64,000 bases of DNA from Orientallactaga sibirica (GCA_036365145.1 JAEOAD010000034.1:14475501-14539500), one strand, 5' to 3'; counted from the stretch's first letter, positions 1 to 10,742 are shown. Notes: generated by a model from the sequence alone, not told the origin. Translations and numbers: made by a program.

Positions 1-211
1 CATTATTAAGTCTTTGTTAGTTATCCACTGGTCACTTAATGTCGGCTACCAAGATGCTGGAGGGATAAATAAAATAGGATTTCTGTCTGTGAACAAGAAA
101 ATTACACTACTGGCTGTCATGGTGGTATGGACAGGGAACTATCGGAACATAGAAGGGACTCCTCACCAAGATTTTTAGCGAGAGAAGGAAGTTGTTAGGA
201 AAGGATTTTTA

Positions 212-424
212 AAATTTTTATTTATTTATTTGCAAGGAGAGAGGGAGAGAGAGAAGAGAGGCAGACACAGAAAGAATGGGCATGCCATGGCCTCTAGCCA
301 CTGCAAATGAACTCCAGGTGCATGTGCCCTTTGTGCATGTGGCTTACGTGGGTCCTAGGGAATCACACCTGGGTTCTTTGGCTTCACGGACAAATGCCTT
401 AACTGCTAAGCATTTCTCCAGCCC
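212..424 (-). mobile_element. Dip-like tRNA SINE
   Basis: Read on the minus strand: a tRNA-like head (GGGGCTGGAGAAATGC, then TTAAGGCA), a GTGCATCTGGAG-type body, a CT-rich stretch and an AATAAATAAAA tail. This is the commonest SINE of the window. I call it Dip-like (B2 superfamily, known from jerboas) from memory. Confidence 0.85.
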
Positions 425-1411
425 CCTCAGGAAAAGATTTCTAGAGGAAGTTTTCTCTGAACTGATTCTTGAAAGCAAAAGGAATTATCCAGATGGTGGA
501 GGAAGTGACTCTAGGAAAAGGAGCAATGTGAACAGTACAGAACAAAAGCACATGTATGGGCTGTTTATAGAGCTGAAGTTGGAAGTGTCTGGAGAGGGGA
601 GGAGAGAAAATGTTTGGGTGGAACAGAGGATGGTGACATTTGAGGCTGGAATAGTTGGTGGTGTTGAATCATGAAGTGCTTTACCTATCATGCTTGGAAA
701 TTTATTCTTAAAGCCATGAAGTGGTGCAGTATAAGCCAGGAAATGATGTAGAAAGTTTGTGTTTTACATAGATTGTTCTGGAAATGGTACTGTACCTCAA
801 AAAGTCTAAATGATCTGCAGCAAACATAATTAGAAGCCACTAGCTGTCTATTGAATTCCCTTCTAGCACTAATTTTGGATTAAAGGGTTTGTATGTTATG
901 ATAACATAATAATAGAGGGGATTTCCTATCCTTTCTTGTTAAGTAAACATTTAAAACCTATTTTGCCTATTGGTGTAATACACAGCCTTAGATGATTAAA
1001 ATTAGAGACTCAACAAATAAAGCTAGCAATTGATGCTGGGCCTCTTGATGGGTCTGGTGTTAGATCGATCCATGCACAAGCACCTCCTGCGTGCTAGGCA
1101 CTGTGCTAGAGGCTGAGGAGAGAATGGCGAATGACTTAGGCCAGGTTGGTGGAGGAACACACTTGGAGCACAAATTCAAATGTATACTAGTATACTTAGA
1201 TATTAGATTCCTTTGCATACTTTTTTTTCACTTTCTAGCATTGTCTCAGACCTATAGAATATAGATAATGAGGAGGGGAGATATTTAACTTATTCATGGT
1301 CATTCATGTAACATGTAATAATGAATGGGAAATAAGCACAGTTCAATACTTGATCACTTTCTTTTGCATTTACCCCTTCTATATCATACTGCTTTCCCTG
1401 ACAAGACAATG
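425..1411. other. Intronic stretch, no feature recognised
   Basis: AT-rich non-coding sequence. A fragment around 1075-1130 (CACCTCCTGCGTGCTAGGCACTGTGC) resembles an ancient mammalian repeat but is too short to name. Confidence 0.6.
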
Positions 1412-1420
1412 CTGATATAC

Positions 1421-1580
1421 TTTTTTTTTTTTTTTTTGGTTTTGCAAGGTAGGGTCTCACTCTGGCTCAGGCTGACCTGGAAGTCACCATGTCTTCTCAG
1501 GGTGGCCTTGAACTCTTGGTGATCCTCCTACCTCTGCCTCCCGAGTGCTGGGATTAAAGGTGTGCACCACCACGCCCGGC
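1421..1580 (-). mobile_element. B1 SINE
   Basis: Full-length antisense B1: poly-T, TTTTGCAAGGTAGGGTCTCA, GCTGGGATTAAAGG, ending CCACGCCCGGC. Nine-base target duplication CTGATATAC at 1412-1420 and 1581-1589. Close to the young B1 consensus of this window. Confidence 0.92.
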
Positions 1581-1589
1581 CTGATATAC

Positions 1590-3298
1590 TTTTGAGTCTA
1601 AAGTAGTTTTCTTCCCCTCTTAATTCTTTCCAATGCTACCACCCAAACCAGTGTTATTTTAAAAAAAGAAACAAAAGCCATGTACAGAGTGGGGTTATGG
1701 GTCATGACCTTTATTGTATCTGCTTCTCATCTAGACAGTCATTACCTAATGACCAGTCCTGTCTCATCCATACTTCTACCCATTTACTTTGCCAAACCTA
1801 AGTATGATCTTTGCTTTTTGTAATGAAAATTGGTGGCTTTTTTTGTCTTTGTTGTTTCTATTGTTAAATACCTAGGATAGCCCAGTTGAGGATGAAAACT
1901 GATAAAGAATCTTTGAAATTTTTCCGGGTAGGGTGAAGTTTATAATCCAGTTTTTACATGTGAAGAAACGTTCAAAAAGGTGACCTGTCAATTAGAATAT
2001 AAGCTGCAAAGCACTTTGGGTTGAAATTTATCATTGTCTCATGCTCATCCATAAATATATATGTATATAAGAAACATAAATTTGTATTTCTTTTTAAATT
2101 CTATGATCTACATTAATTTTACATTTAGGGTGTTCTTGTCTTTGATTCCTAATTTCTTCTGTTTTTCTTAATTACGTTCCAATTGAAAGAACATGCATTT
2201 TCCTTGTCCTACCCTAAGTTTTGCTCATGGAGTGACTTTAGAGTAATGCAGAGAAATGTTTGTTCTCCATCAGAGGGTCAGTTGCAGCTTTGAAAACAAA
2301 TCAAGCAAATAGTCTATTGATGGGGGAACTTTCATTATAACATGTTCTTTTTAAACTCCATGATATTTGTTGCTTGGTCACTGAACAGTCTGTCCTACCA
2401 TTCACTAGTACTCTGTGTATCTGAGCAGACCTGGTTAGGAATGTACTGTTCAAAGGATAGAGAAGTTGCATTCAAGATTGCATCATTCAAACCAAACATT
2501 CTAATATTGGGCTGATACAAAACATTAATAGAGTATATCCTAACATACAAATAGGTTTAATTTTGAAGGGTTTAATCTTTGAATAAAGCCATATTTTATT
2601 GTGTGTATACACACACACACACGCACACAGAGAGGGCTCTTATTTCTTCTGGTCTCTGTAGGTGAATAAAATTATTTTAATGTGTGTCAGGTCTGAGGTT
2701 GTCAACAAAATACCCCTGTGTGCCTATCTTCTTTATTTCTGTTCTTTAATTTTCAAACCCTTGAGCCTTTTAATTTTCCCCAAGTTTTATACTGTCCCTG
2801 CAACAATTAGCACAAATGTTAGTGCTGATGAATTATGACTTTGATATTAGTTCAGTTATATATCTGGAATGTTTATTCCTCAGAGCTTTCCAACTGAGGG
2901 AGCCCAGCATGAACTCTTACTTTGGAAAATATCTGAGTGGGCAGACCCGTTTGCCACATTACCTTCATTGTCTGTCTTTGTTTATTCAGCTGAAAAGCAG
3001 TACTTGCCTCTGACACAGCCAGGCATGAATCTCCAGGTCTCAGAGACTTTTATAATAGGTAGAAAAATTGTTTTGGGAAAGGGAAAGTTGAACATTGTTA
3101 TTATACATTGAAGTAATGCGCAGATGAAGGTACTTTCTTGTGGGAAGAGCATAATGATTTTAAGCGTTCCTGAAGCACAGCCCTGGCAACATTTGTTGGG
3201 CTGTTTTTCTAGGGTCTTTGGTTCAATACATTTTCCTTACTTTCTGAGCAAGAGACACTGACACATTTTATTTGTTTTTACTACAATAAAAAAGAACC
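1590..3298. other. Intronic stretch with a short AC repeat
   Basis: AT-rich, no exon-like signal. A TGTGTATACACACACACACACG stretch lies near 2602-2625. Open frames around 2816-3111 lack coding character and overlap each other in two frames. Confidence 0.6.
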
Positions 3299-3558
3299 TT
3301 AGTAAGTGAATAAGTCCATCTCAGACAGACAAATAATCACATTTCCTCTCATTTGTGGTTTCTAGACTTAATATATAACATCATATATGTACAGATGATA
3401 TAGGAGAAGCAAAACTATCTAGGGAGACAAAGGGTACTGCTGAGGGCAGGGGAGAGAAATTGGAGGGTAGCTGATTATGGGGGAATATGCTCAAAGTATA
3501 TTATATACTTGCATGAAAATGGCCTTATGTAACCCAGTATAATAAAACAAAATAAACA
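3299..3558 (+). mobile_element. Old L1 3' end
   Basis: Begins with the degenerate end of L1 ORF2 (AAGTGAATAAGTCC..CAGACAGACAAATAA..CTCTCATTTGTGG), followed by a purine-rich 3' UTR and an AATAAAACAAAATAAAC tail. Confidence 0.7.
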
Positions 3559-3629
3559 GAACTCTAGATATTTGGACACAAGTGTGCTGTCAGGTACAGG
3601 TAATAATGAATCTCTTCTGACCATAATAG

Positions 3630-4625
3630 CATTCACATGTCTTTGGCATTTATTTCTCTGGTTTTTGTCTGTCTCTCAACTGAATTATTTTAGCAGGCGG
3701 TTTAAAATCTTTTTGCCTTCTTTCATTCCCAGACTGTTTTCACACTGCCCCCAGAGTTCTATTTCTACAATGAAGAGCTGATCATACCATTCTCTCTTGT
3801 CCAAAATCTTTCCACTTCTACTCAGTTGCTATGAGGAAAGCCTTACATGTTACCCAGCCTGCCTCCTCTTTTGTAGCCTAGCCACAATGAGATGTTTTCA
3901 GTTTCTAGGGTACTATCCTGTCTTGTTTCCATGTCATTACACATGCTGTTCCCTTTGGGATAATCTCCTGGACTCTTAGCTTAGTCATATTTCCTCATTC
4001 TTTGTTCCCAGGTTAGATGTTTCTTTCTATGAAAAGCCTGTATTAAGTGTTTGTCTATGTGTAAAACATATAATATGCCTTATTTTGTATGTGTGTCATA
4101 TTCATGGTGTGGTTTGTGTGTGTGATGTATGCACATGTATGTACAGATGTGCAGAGGCCAAACAAGAACATTGGGTGTCCTCTCATACCACTCATTCATG
4201 TATTTCCTTGAGACAGAATCTCTTACTTGAACCTCTGAGCTACTGATTTTAGTCAGACTGGCTTACTACCAAGCCCCAGCCATTCTTTGGTCTCTGTTCC
4301 CCAGAGGACTGGGACTACAGGCATACATGGTCACTAGTTGTTTATGTGGATGCTGGAGAGTCAACCTCAGGGTGAATCAGGCCCTTATTTTTGTATGGCA
4401 AATGCTCTTGCCTACTGAGCCATCTCTCCAACCCCATTTTATCTTATTTTAACACAGTGCATATTTCCATTTAGAAGTAATACAATATATTGCTTCTTTG
4501 TTTTTCTTTCCTCTGTAAGATTATAAATTGTATTGTGAGGGTAGGGATTAAAGCTGTCTTTCTTACTGTATCTCTATTACCTAGAAATTATAGTCTTTCA
4601 GGCACAATACAAATTTGTTGAATGA
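3630..4625 (+). mobile_element. L2 LINE fossil
   Basis: Landmarks of the L2 3' region occur in order: CACTGCCCCCAGAGT, CTGATCATACCATTC, CATGCTGTTCCCTTTGGG, AGATTATAAATTGT..GAGGGTAGGGA, and the 3' end TTTGTTGAATGATTGAATTAATGA. A B4-type SINE interrupts it at 4113-4437. L2 activity predates placental radiation, so this copy should be present at the same place in other mammals. Confidence 0.75.
4113..4437 (-). mobile_element. B4/RSINE1-like SINE, diverged
   Basis: Antisense copy: a GTATGTACAGATGTGCAGAGGCC start, a central B1-like part (CTTGAGACAGAATCTC, GGGACTACAGGCATAC) and a tRNA-like end (CTACTGAGCCATCTCTCCAACCCC). Inserted in the L2 copy. Confidence 0.7.
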
Positions 4626-4795
4626 TTGAATTAATGAACATATGCTTTGCTAAGAATCTTTTCTTTCACAAATGCAAAGAATTAAATTTCTTTGTTTTCA
4701 TGTTCTTGTACTTTTTCTTCCCATCATCTGTTTATATCCATTCATTCACTTATGTGGCCAGTTACTCAACAAAATGTTGCTTTGAACTTTTTTTT

Positions 4796-5015
4796 AAAAT
4801 AATTTTTATTTATTTATTTATTTGCAAGCAGAGAGAGAGAGAGAGAGGAGAGACAGACAGAGAGAATGGGCATGCCATGGCCTCCAGCCACTGCAAACAA
4901 ACTCCAGACGCATGTGCCCCTTGTACATCTGGCTTACGTGGGTCCTAGGGAATTGAACCTGGGTCCTTTGGCTTTGCAGGCAAATGACTTAACCATTAAG
5001 CCATCTCTCTAGCCC
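4796..5015 (-). mobile_element. Dip-like tRNA SINE
   Basis: Flanked by a duplication of TGCTTTGAACTTTTT (about 4778-4792 and 5016-5030). Intact head and A-rich tail, so fairly young. Confidence 0.9.
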
Positions 5016-5244
5016 TGCTTTGAACTTTTTAAACCTTCATACCTTGCCCAGAAGCACATGTAAAGAACTTTTACTAGGAAAACTCCAGTATACACTTTCA
5101 CTGTGTGTCCTTACTCCTTACTATGTAAAGTTGCACTCCCACAGCACACATATAACACCCTCTCTCCCCTGTCCACTTTTCTGCATTGCTTTTCTAGCTA
5201 CTAGATAATTGTCCTTTCTGGAGCTGAGTGGGAAAGGGAACTAT

Positions 5245-5363
5245 GGTGTGTCAGGCACTGCACTGCCCTTCATTGTTCCACTTACTCCCCATATTTTGCA
5301 TAGATGAGAAAACTAAGGCTCACAATTTAAATGTTAAAACTATTCTTTAGGTTCTAGTCTGCC
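5245..5363 (-). mobile_element. MIR fragment
   Basis: CAGGCACTGCACTGCCC and TGCATAGATGAGAAAACTAAGGCTCAC match the antisense MIR core (GATGAGGAAACTGAGGC type). Ancient mammalian SINE. Confidence 0.65.
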
Positions 5364-5372
5364 CTTGGCTTC

Positions 5373-5379
<7 letters not shown>

Positions 5380-5419
<40 letters not shown>

Positions 5420-5550
5420 GTAGGGTCTCACTCTGGTCCAGGCTGACCTGGAATTCACTATGTAGTCTCAGGGTGGTCTTGAACTCACGGCGATCCTCCT
5501 ACCTCTGCCTCCTGAGTGCTGGGATTAAAGGCGTGCGCCACCACACCTGG
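5380..5550 (-). mobile_element. B1 SINE with long poly-A tail
   Basis: About 37 T on the plus strand (5380-5416), then a full B1 ending CCACACCTGG. Target duplication CTTGGCTTCAGTTTT at 5364-5378 and 5551-5565. First member of a three-SINE pile-up at this site. Confidence 0.92.
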
Positions 5551-5565
5551 CTTGGCTTCAGTTTT

Positions 5566-5860
5566 GTTTTTTTTTTTTTTTAAAGTTTTTTATTTTTTTA
5601 TTTTTAGAGAGAGACACAGATAGGGACAGAGAGGGAGAGGGAGACAGACAGAGAATGGGGATGCCAGCAGTCTGTCAGCTGCTGTGAACGAAATCCAGAT
5701 GTGTGCGCCCCCTTGTGGGCAAGTGTGGCATTGCACCCTTGTGTCACTTTGCATCTGGCTAAACATGGGACCTGGAGATTGGAACCGCTGGAGATTGGAA
5801 CTGGCGTTCTTAGGCTTAGCAGGCAGGTGCCTTAACCGCTAAGTCATATCTCCAGCTCTT
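5566..5860 (-). mobile_element. Long-form Dip-like SINE
   Basis: Carries the extra middle block CCCCCTTGTGGGCAAGTGTGG..TTGCACCC and the CAGCAG..CAGCTGCTGTGAACG part that short Dip copies lack. An internal GGAACCGCTGGAGATT repeat is also seen. The right flank repeats TTCAGTTTTT, the target already used by the preceding B1. Confidence 0.85.
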
Positions 5861-5867
5861 CAGTTTT

Positions 5868-5879
5868 TAAAAAAAATTT

Positions 5880-5919
<40 letters not shown>

Positions 5920-6077
5920 GTGAGAATGGGCATGCCAGGGCCTATAGCTGGTGCAAACGAATTCCAGATACATGTGCCACATTGTGTGTCTGGCTTACGT
6001 GGGTCTGGGGAATCCAACCAGGGTCCTTTGGCTTTGCAGGCAAGCACCTTAAGAGCTAAGCCATCTCTCCAGCCCTG
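5868..6077 (-). mobile_element. Dip-like tRNA SINE
   Basis: Third SINE in the chain. It has a (GA)n stretch at 5884-5910 and a well preserved head AGCCATCTCTCCAGCCC. Short form, 1 to few substitutions per 20 nt from neighbours. Confidence 0.88.
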
Positions 6078-6224
6078 GCTTTCAAATTTTATTTGCAAAA
6101 TTAGCTCACTCTTCTTAGCTTCCATTAAGAGTGGTAGAAGAAGGTACTGGTAGAACAGAGAATTATATCCTTAAGTTCTGGCATTTCAGATTCCTTCATT
6201 TCTTTGGTTAGTTAAGAAATGAAT

Positions 6225-6430
6225 AAACACGTACTGTATAATTATAACTCTTCTCTAATAAAATTATGCTAAAACCATAAAATTTACCATTTAACCATTT
6301 TAAACATATAATTCGATAGTTTTATGAATATTCACATTGTCATGAAACAGATCCAGAACTTTCTCATCTTACAAATAACTCTGTACTCACTACATAGCTC
6401 CCTTTTCTCCCATTCCTAAACCCTTGGCAC
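6225..6430 (-). mobile_element. L1M-type fossil, 3' region
   Basis: AAAATTTACCATTTAACCATTTTAAAC, then ATTCACATTGTCATG, CCAGAACTTTCTCATCTTAC and CTCCCTTTTCTCCCATTCC follow the order of the antisense L1M 3' UTR of placental mammals. Confidence 0.75.
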
Positions 6431-6864
6431 ACTCAGGGGCTATTGCAGCTCTGGTAAAAGAGGACCAGACAGCAGAACTTGATGGCACCCACATAATGCT
6501 GTTTTGTAGTCATACAGAATGTAAGAATTACAGGGTCATGGAAACTTACACTGGGCTTTCAGAGAAAAGTCTGTGAAGCCAAGCAAAGCATAGCAGGGAA
6601 GGCCCTGCAAAAGGCCCTGAGGGATTGATGTGGGAGGCTTTGAAAGTGAAACATAGTTGGAATGGAGATTACAAGATGTTGGCAATGTCAGGAATAGTGA
6701 GGAAAACTGCTAGTACCAAATGAGTGGACCCAGGAACAGCCACTTATTCTGTGGGCAACAGTACTGTAGGAGTGGAGGTACCCAAGTCAAGAAGAGCCTA
6801 GGTGATGCTTCTACAGCCCCTGATGCTGGATAATGGAGTACAAGCTTTGCTGTTTGCCCTGTTG
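6431..6864. other. Intronic stretch, possible unnamed old repeat
   Basis: GC-richer than its surroundings and purine-rich (GGGAAGGCCCTGCAAAAGGC; AAGAAGAGCCTAGGTGATGC). The phrasing recalls internal sequence of old LTR elements, but I cannot name a family. Confidence 0.35.
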
Positions 6865-7032
6865 TTTTTTTTAAAGAAAGAAAGCATAACAGGGCCTCTT
6901 GCTAATGCAAATAAAATGAACTCCAGACACATATTCCACTTTTACATCTGGCTTTACATGGGTACTAGGGAATTGAACTTGGGCCAGCAGACTTAATAAG
7001 CAAGCACCTTTAATCACAGAGCTATTTCCGTT
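6865..7032 (-). mobile_element. Dip-like SINE, heavily diverged
   Basis: CAGGGCCTCTTGCTAATGCAAAT, ACATCTGGCTTTACATGGGTACT and GCAAGCACCTTTAATCACAGAGC keep the Dip order, but the CT tract is lost. An older copy. Confidence 0.7.
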
Positions 7033-7310
7033 CCACCTGCTTGGCTTTGATCTTGCTTTTGTCCATCCTTTTCTTGCCATGCCTCAATGTCTCCCTTTTG
7101 GAGTGGGAATGTTCACTATGTGTCATATATACTAGAAGAATATAATGTTCTCTTTGATTTTGCAGGGGTTCACAGTTAATAGTATGCCTCGGGAGAGACT
7201 TTGAACTTTTCAACAGTATTGAGTCTTAATATGATGGAGGCTTTTGAAGCTGAACTGCATGCATTTTACATTATGAGATAGCCATAAGCCTGTGGAGGCC
7301 AAGGGCAAAA

Positions 7311-7859
7311 TGTTATGGTTTAAATATGATATGTCCTCCATAACGGCATGTATTTGAATACTTGTTCCCCAGCTGGTTGTGATGATTTGGGAGGCTATGG
7401 ACACTTTAGGAGGTGGGACCTAACTGGAGGAGGTAGGTCCCTGGTGGGTGAGCTTCCATCTAAAATATTCTCCCTAGGGGGCAGAAAGATTGTTAGAGCC
7501 ATGAGTTGGGTCATTATGCACAGAGTCATTGCCTCTCCCGCATAACTGATGGCTATCCCCATAATGCAAGACCCACAATCTCCATGGGGGGAGGACAGGG
7601 AGAAGGCTAACGATGGTACCATCATGGCTGTATATACGCTATATACATAACTAATAAAAAATAAAATAAAATGTACTCCATAATCCACTAGGATGGGAAA
7701 CATAAGCTATGTCTTAACTCCCACCACCACAGATGAATCTGCCCTTTACCATACCTTCCCTGTCATGATGGACTATATATCCTAAATAAAAATCCTTCCT
7801 CCCTCAGGATGATTCTGTCAGATGATTTGTCACATTGGCAAGGAAAGTAGCTAATATAG
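7311..7859 (+). mobile_element. MaLR (ORR1-like) solo LTR, interrupted
   Basis: Starts TGTTATGGTTTAAATATGATATGTCC, continues CCCCAGCTGGTTGTGATG and TTTAGGAGGTGGGACC, and ends with AAATAAAAATCCTTCCTCCC..GTCACATTGGCAAGGAAAG..CTAATATAG. These are the landmarks of ERVL-MaLR LTRs of rodents. An L1 tail at about 7476-7666 splits it. No internal region is visible. Confidence 0.72.
7476..7666 (+). mobile_element. L1 3' tip inserted in the MaLR LTR
   Basis: GGCAGAAAGATTGTTAGAGC..CATAATGCAAGACCCACAATC..CATAACTAATAAAAAATAAAA aligns with the 3' UTR end of the large L1 at 25670-25899. A weak flanking duplication (AAAATATTCTCCCTA / AAAATGTACTCCATA, 12 of 15) suits an older event. Confidence 0.75.
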
Positions 7860-7860
7860 G

Positions 7861-8010
7861 TTGTCTTCACTATTTGGCTATTGTGAATAGTGTTATTATG
7901 AACATGGCTGTATGAATATCTTTTTGAGGACACATAATGCAATTTTACTGGTATGTTATTGTAACCAGAAATAAGGTCTTTGGCATCTTCATGCTTCCAC
8001 ATTCTCACTG
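7861..8010 (-). mobile_element. L1 ORF2 remnant
   Basis: GGCTATTGTGAATAGTGTTATTATGAACATGG is the antisense of a conserved L1 ORF2 segment. Only about 100-150 bp remain. Confidence 0.6.
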
Positions 8011-8040
8011 GAAAAAGAAATGAGGCCCTTTATTAATTTT

Positions 8041-8209
8041 GGGTTTGTTTGTTTGTTTGTTTGTTTTGTTTTTTCGAGGTAGGGTCTTGCTCTTGCCCAG
8101 GCTGACCTGGAATTTACTATGTAGTCTCAGAGTGGTCTTGAACTCATGATCCTCCTACCTCTGCCTCCCGAGTACTGGTATTAAAGGCATGCACTACCAC
8201 ACCCGGCTT
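8041..8209 (-). mobile_element. B1 SINE
   Basis: A (TTTG)n tail, CGAGGTAGGGTCTTGC, and the end CCACACCCGGCTT. A 10-bp deletion removes part of the ACGGCGATCC region. Confidence 0.9.
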
Positions 8210-8265
8210 AATCTTTGTTTTAACCTTATAACTTCTGGCCATCTTAATTTTCTTTTGAATATTGT

Positions 8266-8302
8266 GTGTGTATGTGGGTGTGTGTGTGTGTGAGTGTGTG
8301 TT
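8266..8302. repeat. (GT)n microsatellite
   Basis: Imperfect GT run interrupted by A and GGG. It creates the meaningless open frame that starts in it. Confidence 0.8.
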
Positions 8303-8919
8303 GGTTACCTTCCATCAGTGTGTGCAAGATCAGGAGGGGCAGGAGAGCAAAAAGAGGCTTTCTTCTTTTTGAATATGAGATGTTACCTAAATGCTTAGTC
8401 ACGATGTTACAGCAGAGCTTCCTGGCTCACAGTGTAGAACAGTGTTTGTACTAAGTATTTGATAATACTGAAGGGTGGCAAAAGAGTGGGAAGACTTTGT
8501 GAACAAGTTTTGAGGATTCAGAGCGTTCGATGGAGAGCACAAAGTAAGATACTCCTCTTCTAGTTTACAGGGAAAAGGTGTTTCTGTCCAATGTCCTTGG
8601 AAATGACTTAGGGCTCAGCTATTTTCCTTTCTTTAACTCCAAATCAATTAAGCTTCTTGCTCTCTAGACACCTGTAGTGAGGTGCATTTTCCACGTTGCC
8701 ACATTTGTTTATTCAGAAAACAAGCAAACTTTATTGTATAAGACACACATAAATCCTGCTTAGTGTACCAACTTGTCTGTGTGTTTGAAGACAAAATCGT
8801 CACCAGTGACTCTGTGAAACTCAGGTTGTCCTTTAGATTGCTACTATAATTCACTATTAAATCTGTTGTTTCTAGTCTTTCTTTCACACTGCCCTTAGGA
8901 TAATGTAATCCCAGCTAGA

Positions 8920-9245
8920 CTCTTTATGGCTATCCGATCTTGGGGAAATTATTTCTCTGTGCCTCCGTTTCATTATTTAATCCTATAATAAAGATTATGC
9001 CTGTCATTTTAACTTACTTGTACATTTTTGTTTTTTTTTTTCAAGGCAGGGACTCACTTCAGCCCAGGGTGACCTGTAACTTACTTTGTAGCTCCAGGCT
9101 GGCTTCAAATTCATGGCAATCCTTCTACCTCAGCCTCCTGAGTGCTGGGATTACAGGCATGCGCCACCATGCCTGGCCTCCTGTATCCATTTTTAGTAAG
9201 TTAGTGCATGTAAAGTACATAAAAACAATGTCTTGTATATTGGAA
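8920..9245 (+). mobile_element. MIR split by a B1
   Basis: TATCCGATCTTGGGGAAATTATTTCTCTGTGCCTC before the B1 and GTTAGTGCATGTAAAGTACATA after it are the MIR core and 3' part in order. The two halves bracket the B1 at 9030-9178. Confidence 0.7.
9030..9178 (-). mobile_element. B1 SINE
   Basis: TTTTTCAAGGCAGGGACTCA..GCTGGGATTACAGGC..CCACCATGCCTGGCC. Diverged from the young B1 set, with CAGCCCAGGGTG instead of GTCCAGGCTG. Sits inside a MIR. Confidence 0.88.
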
Positions 9246-9361
9246 ACAAGTAAATAAATATATAGGTTACAGTTGTCATTATTGTTATTTTAATTTTTAT
9301 TATTTATTTTTGCTTCTGAAGGATAATTCTGATTACATCATTACAGTAATCAAGAATTTTC

Positions 9362-9420
9362 ACCTGGGCTAGAACAACACCCTACCTCGAAAAACAACAA
9401 CAAACACCAAACAAACAGAA
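9362..9420 (+). mobile_element. B1 3' fragment
   Basis: CTGGGCTAGAACAACACCCTACCTCG followed by (AAC)n matches only the last 25 bases and tail of a B1. 5'-truncated. Confidence 0.55.
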
Positions 9421-9427
9421 TTTTGCA

Positions 9428-9648
9428 TTTAAAAATATTTATTTATTTATGAGAAAAGGAAGAGAGAGAGAAATAAAGAAGCAGATAGAGAATGGTTGCA
9501 CTAGGTAGAGATAGAAACCATTGCAAACAAACTCTAGACGCATCTACCACCTTGTGCATCTGACTTTACATGGGTACTGAGGACTTGAACCTGGGTCCTT
9601 AGACTTTGTAGGCAAGTGTCTTAACTGCTGAACCATCTCTCTAGCCCA
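9428..9648 (-). mobile_element. Dip-like tRNA SINE
   Basis: Moderately diverged: GACTTTACATGGGTACTGAGG, GACTTTGTAGGCAAGTGTC, CCATCTCTCTAGCCC. The flanks TTGCATTTAAAAA and TAGCATTTTTAAA may be the worn target duplication. Confidence 0.82.
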
Positions 9649-9679
9649 AAGTTAGCATTTTTAAATTTTTTTTTAATTT

Positions 9680-9867
9680 TTAAAAATTTTTATTTATTTA
9701 TTTGAGTGAGACAGAAAGAGGTACATAGAGAATGAGCATGCCAGAGCCTCTAGCCACTGCAAACGAACTCCAGATGCACGAGCCACCTTGTGCATCTTGC
9801 TTAGGTGGTTCCTGGGGAATTGAACCTGAGTCCTTTGGCTTTGCAGGCTAAGCCATCTCTCCAGCCC
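9680..9867 (-). mobile_element. Dip-like tRNA SINE
   Basis: Close second copy 30 bp downstream. The head is shortened: the TTAACCACT segment is missing, so GCAGG joins CTAAGCCATC directly. Confidence 0.85.
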
Positions 9868-10138
9868 CCAAATTTTGCAGTTTGACAAACTTTTCAGGTA
9901 CAACAGAATCGTTTTTCACGTTTGTAACAAGATATAGATATTCCAGAGCATCTCCACCCAGGTCTAGGATGAAAACAAGAGTCAATACTGGAATTTGGGA
10001 ATCCAGTATACCTTTCCAATATGTTTCTCCCACCCCTGTTTCTCCCTGTTAGTCTTTGTTGCAACCATGGTCAATAGATTTTCTCTTTACTCAGCACTCT
10101 ACCATTATAACTCATGTATTTTCTTGGTCCAACTTTGT

Positions 10139-10139
<1 letters not shown>

Positions 10140-10205
<66 letters not shown>

Positions 10206-10228
10206 CACACACACACACACACACACAT
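10140..10228. repeat. Compound microsatellite A(n)-(TA)n-(CA)n
   Basis: About 14 A, then about 22 AT units, then about 12 CA units with small interruptions. Alternating purine-pyrimidine over some 75 bp. Confidence 0.95.
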
Positions 10229-10403
10229 ATATTCTTAGTAAACTATCCACTTAATAATATATTTAACAATTGGGGTTGGATATGAATGTTAAACTATAAT
10301 ATCTGGAATCTTTTTTTATGAAATTAGGGCATAGTTCCTATGTTGTATCACCAGGTGCCTTAGGGTAGAAGTTTTAATTTTTTAAAAAGTATTTTATTTA
10401 TTT

Positions 10404-10616
10404 GGGCTGGAGAGATGGCTTAGGGGTTAAGGCACCTGCCTCCTAACCCTAAGAACACTGGTTCCAATCTCCAGCGGTTCCAATCTCCAGGTCCCACGTT
10501 TAGCCAGATGCAAAGTGATGCAAGGGAGCAATGCCGCACTTGGCCACAAGGGGGCGAGCACATCTGGATTTCATACGCAGCAGCTGAGAAACTGCTCGCG
10601 CGCCCATCTCTGTCTT

Positions 10617-10667
<51 letters not shown>

Positions 10668-10718
10668 GTGTCTCTCTCCAAAAAAATAAGATAAAATAAA
10701 AGTTTTAAAAAATTAAAA
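10404..10718 (+). mobile_element. Long-form Dip-like SINE
   Basis: Sense copy of the long form: head GGGCTGGAGAGATGGCTTAG, a duplicated GGTTCCAATCTCCAG, the GGCCACAAGGGGGCGAGC block, (CT)n, then an A-rich tail. Flanked by a 20-base target repeat (AAAAAGTATTTTATTTATTT at 10384-10403; one mismatch at 10719-10738). Confidence 0.9.
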
Positions 10719-10742
10719 AAAAAGTGTTTTATTTATTTATTT

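Noticed and set aside
10056..10238. Open frame encoding repeated isoleucine-tyrosine
   Set aside because: Translation of the (TA)n/(CA)n microsatellite; no coding value.
10404..10480. tRNA-like A and B boxes in SINE heads as tRNA genes
   Set aside because: The GGGCTGGAGAGATGGC heads continue into SINE bodies and tails and cannot fold with a normal acceptor stem. The same applies to all Dip and ID copies.
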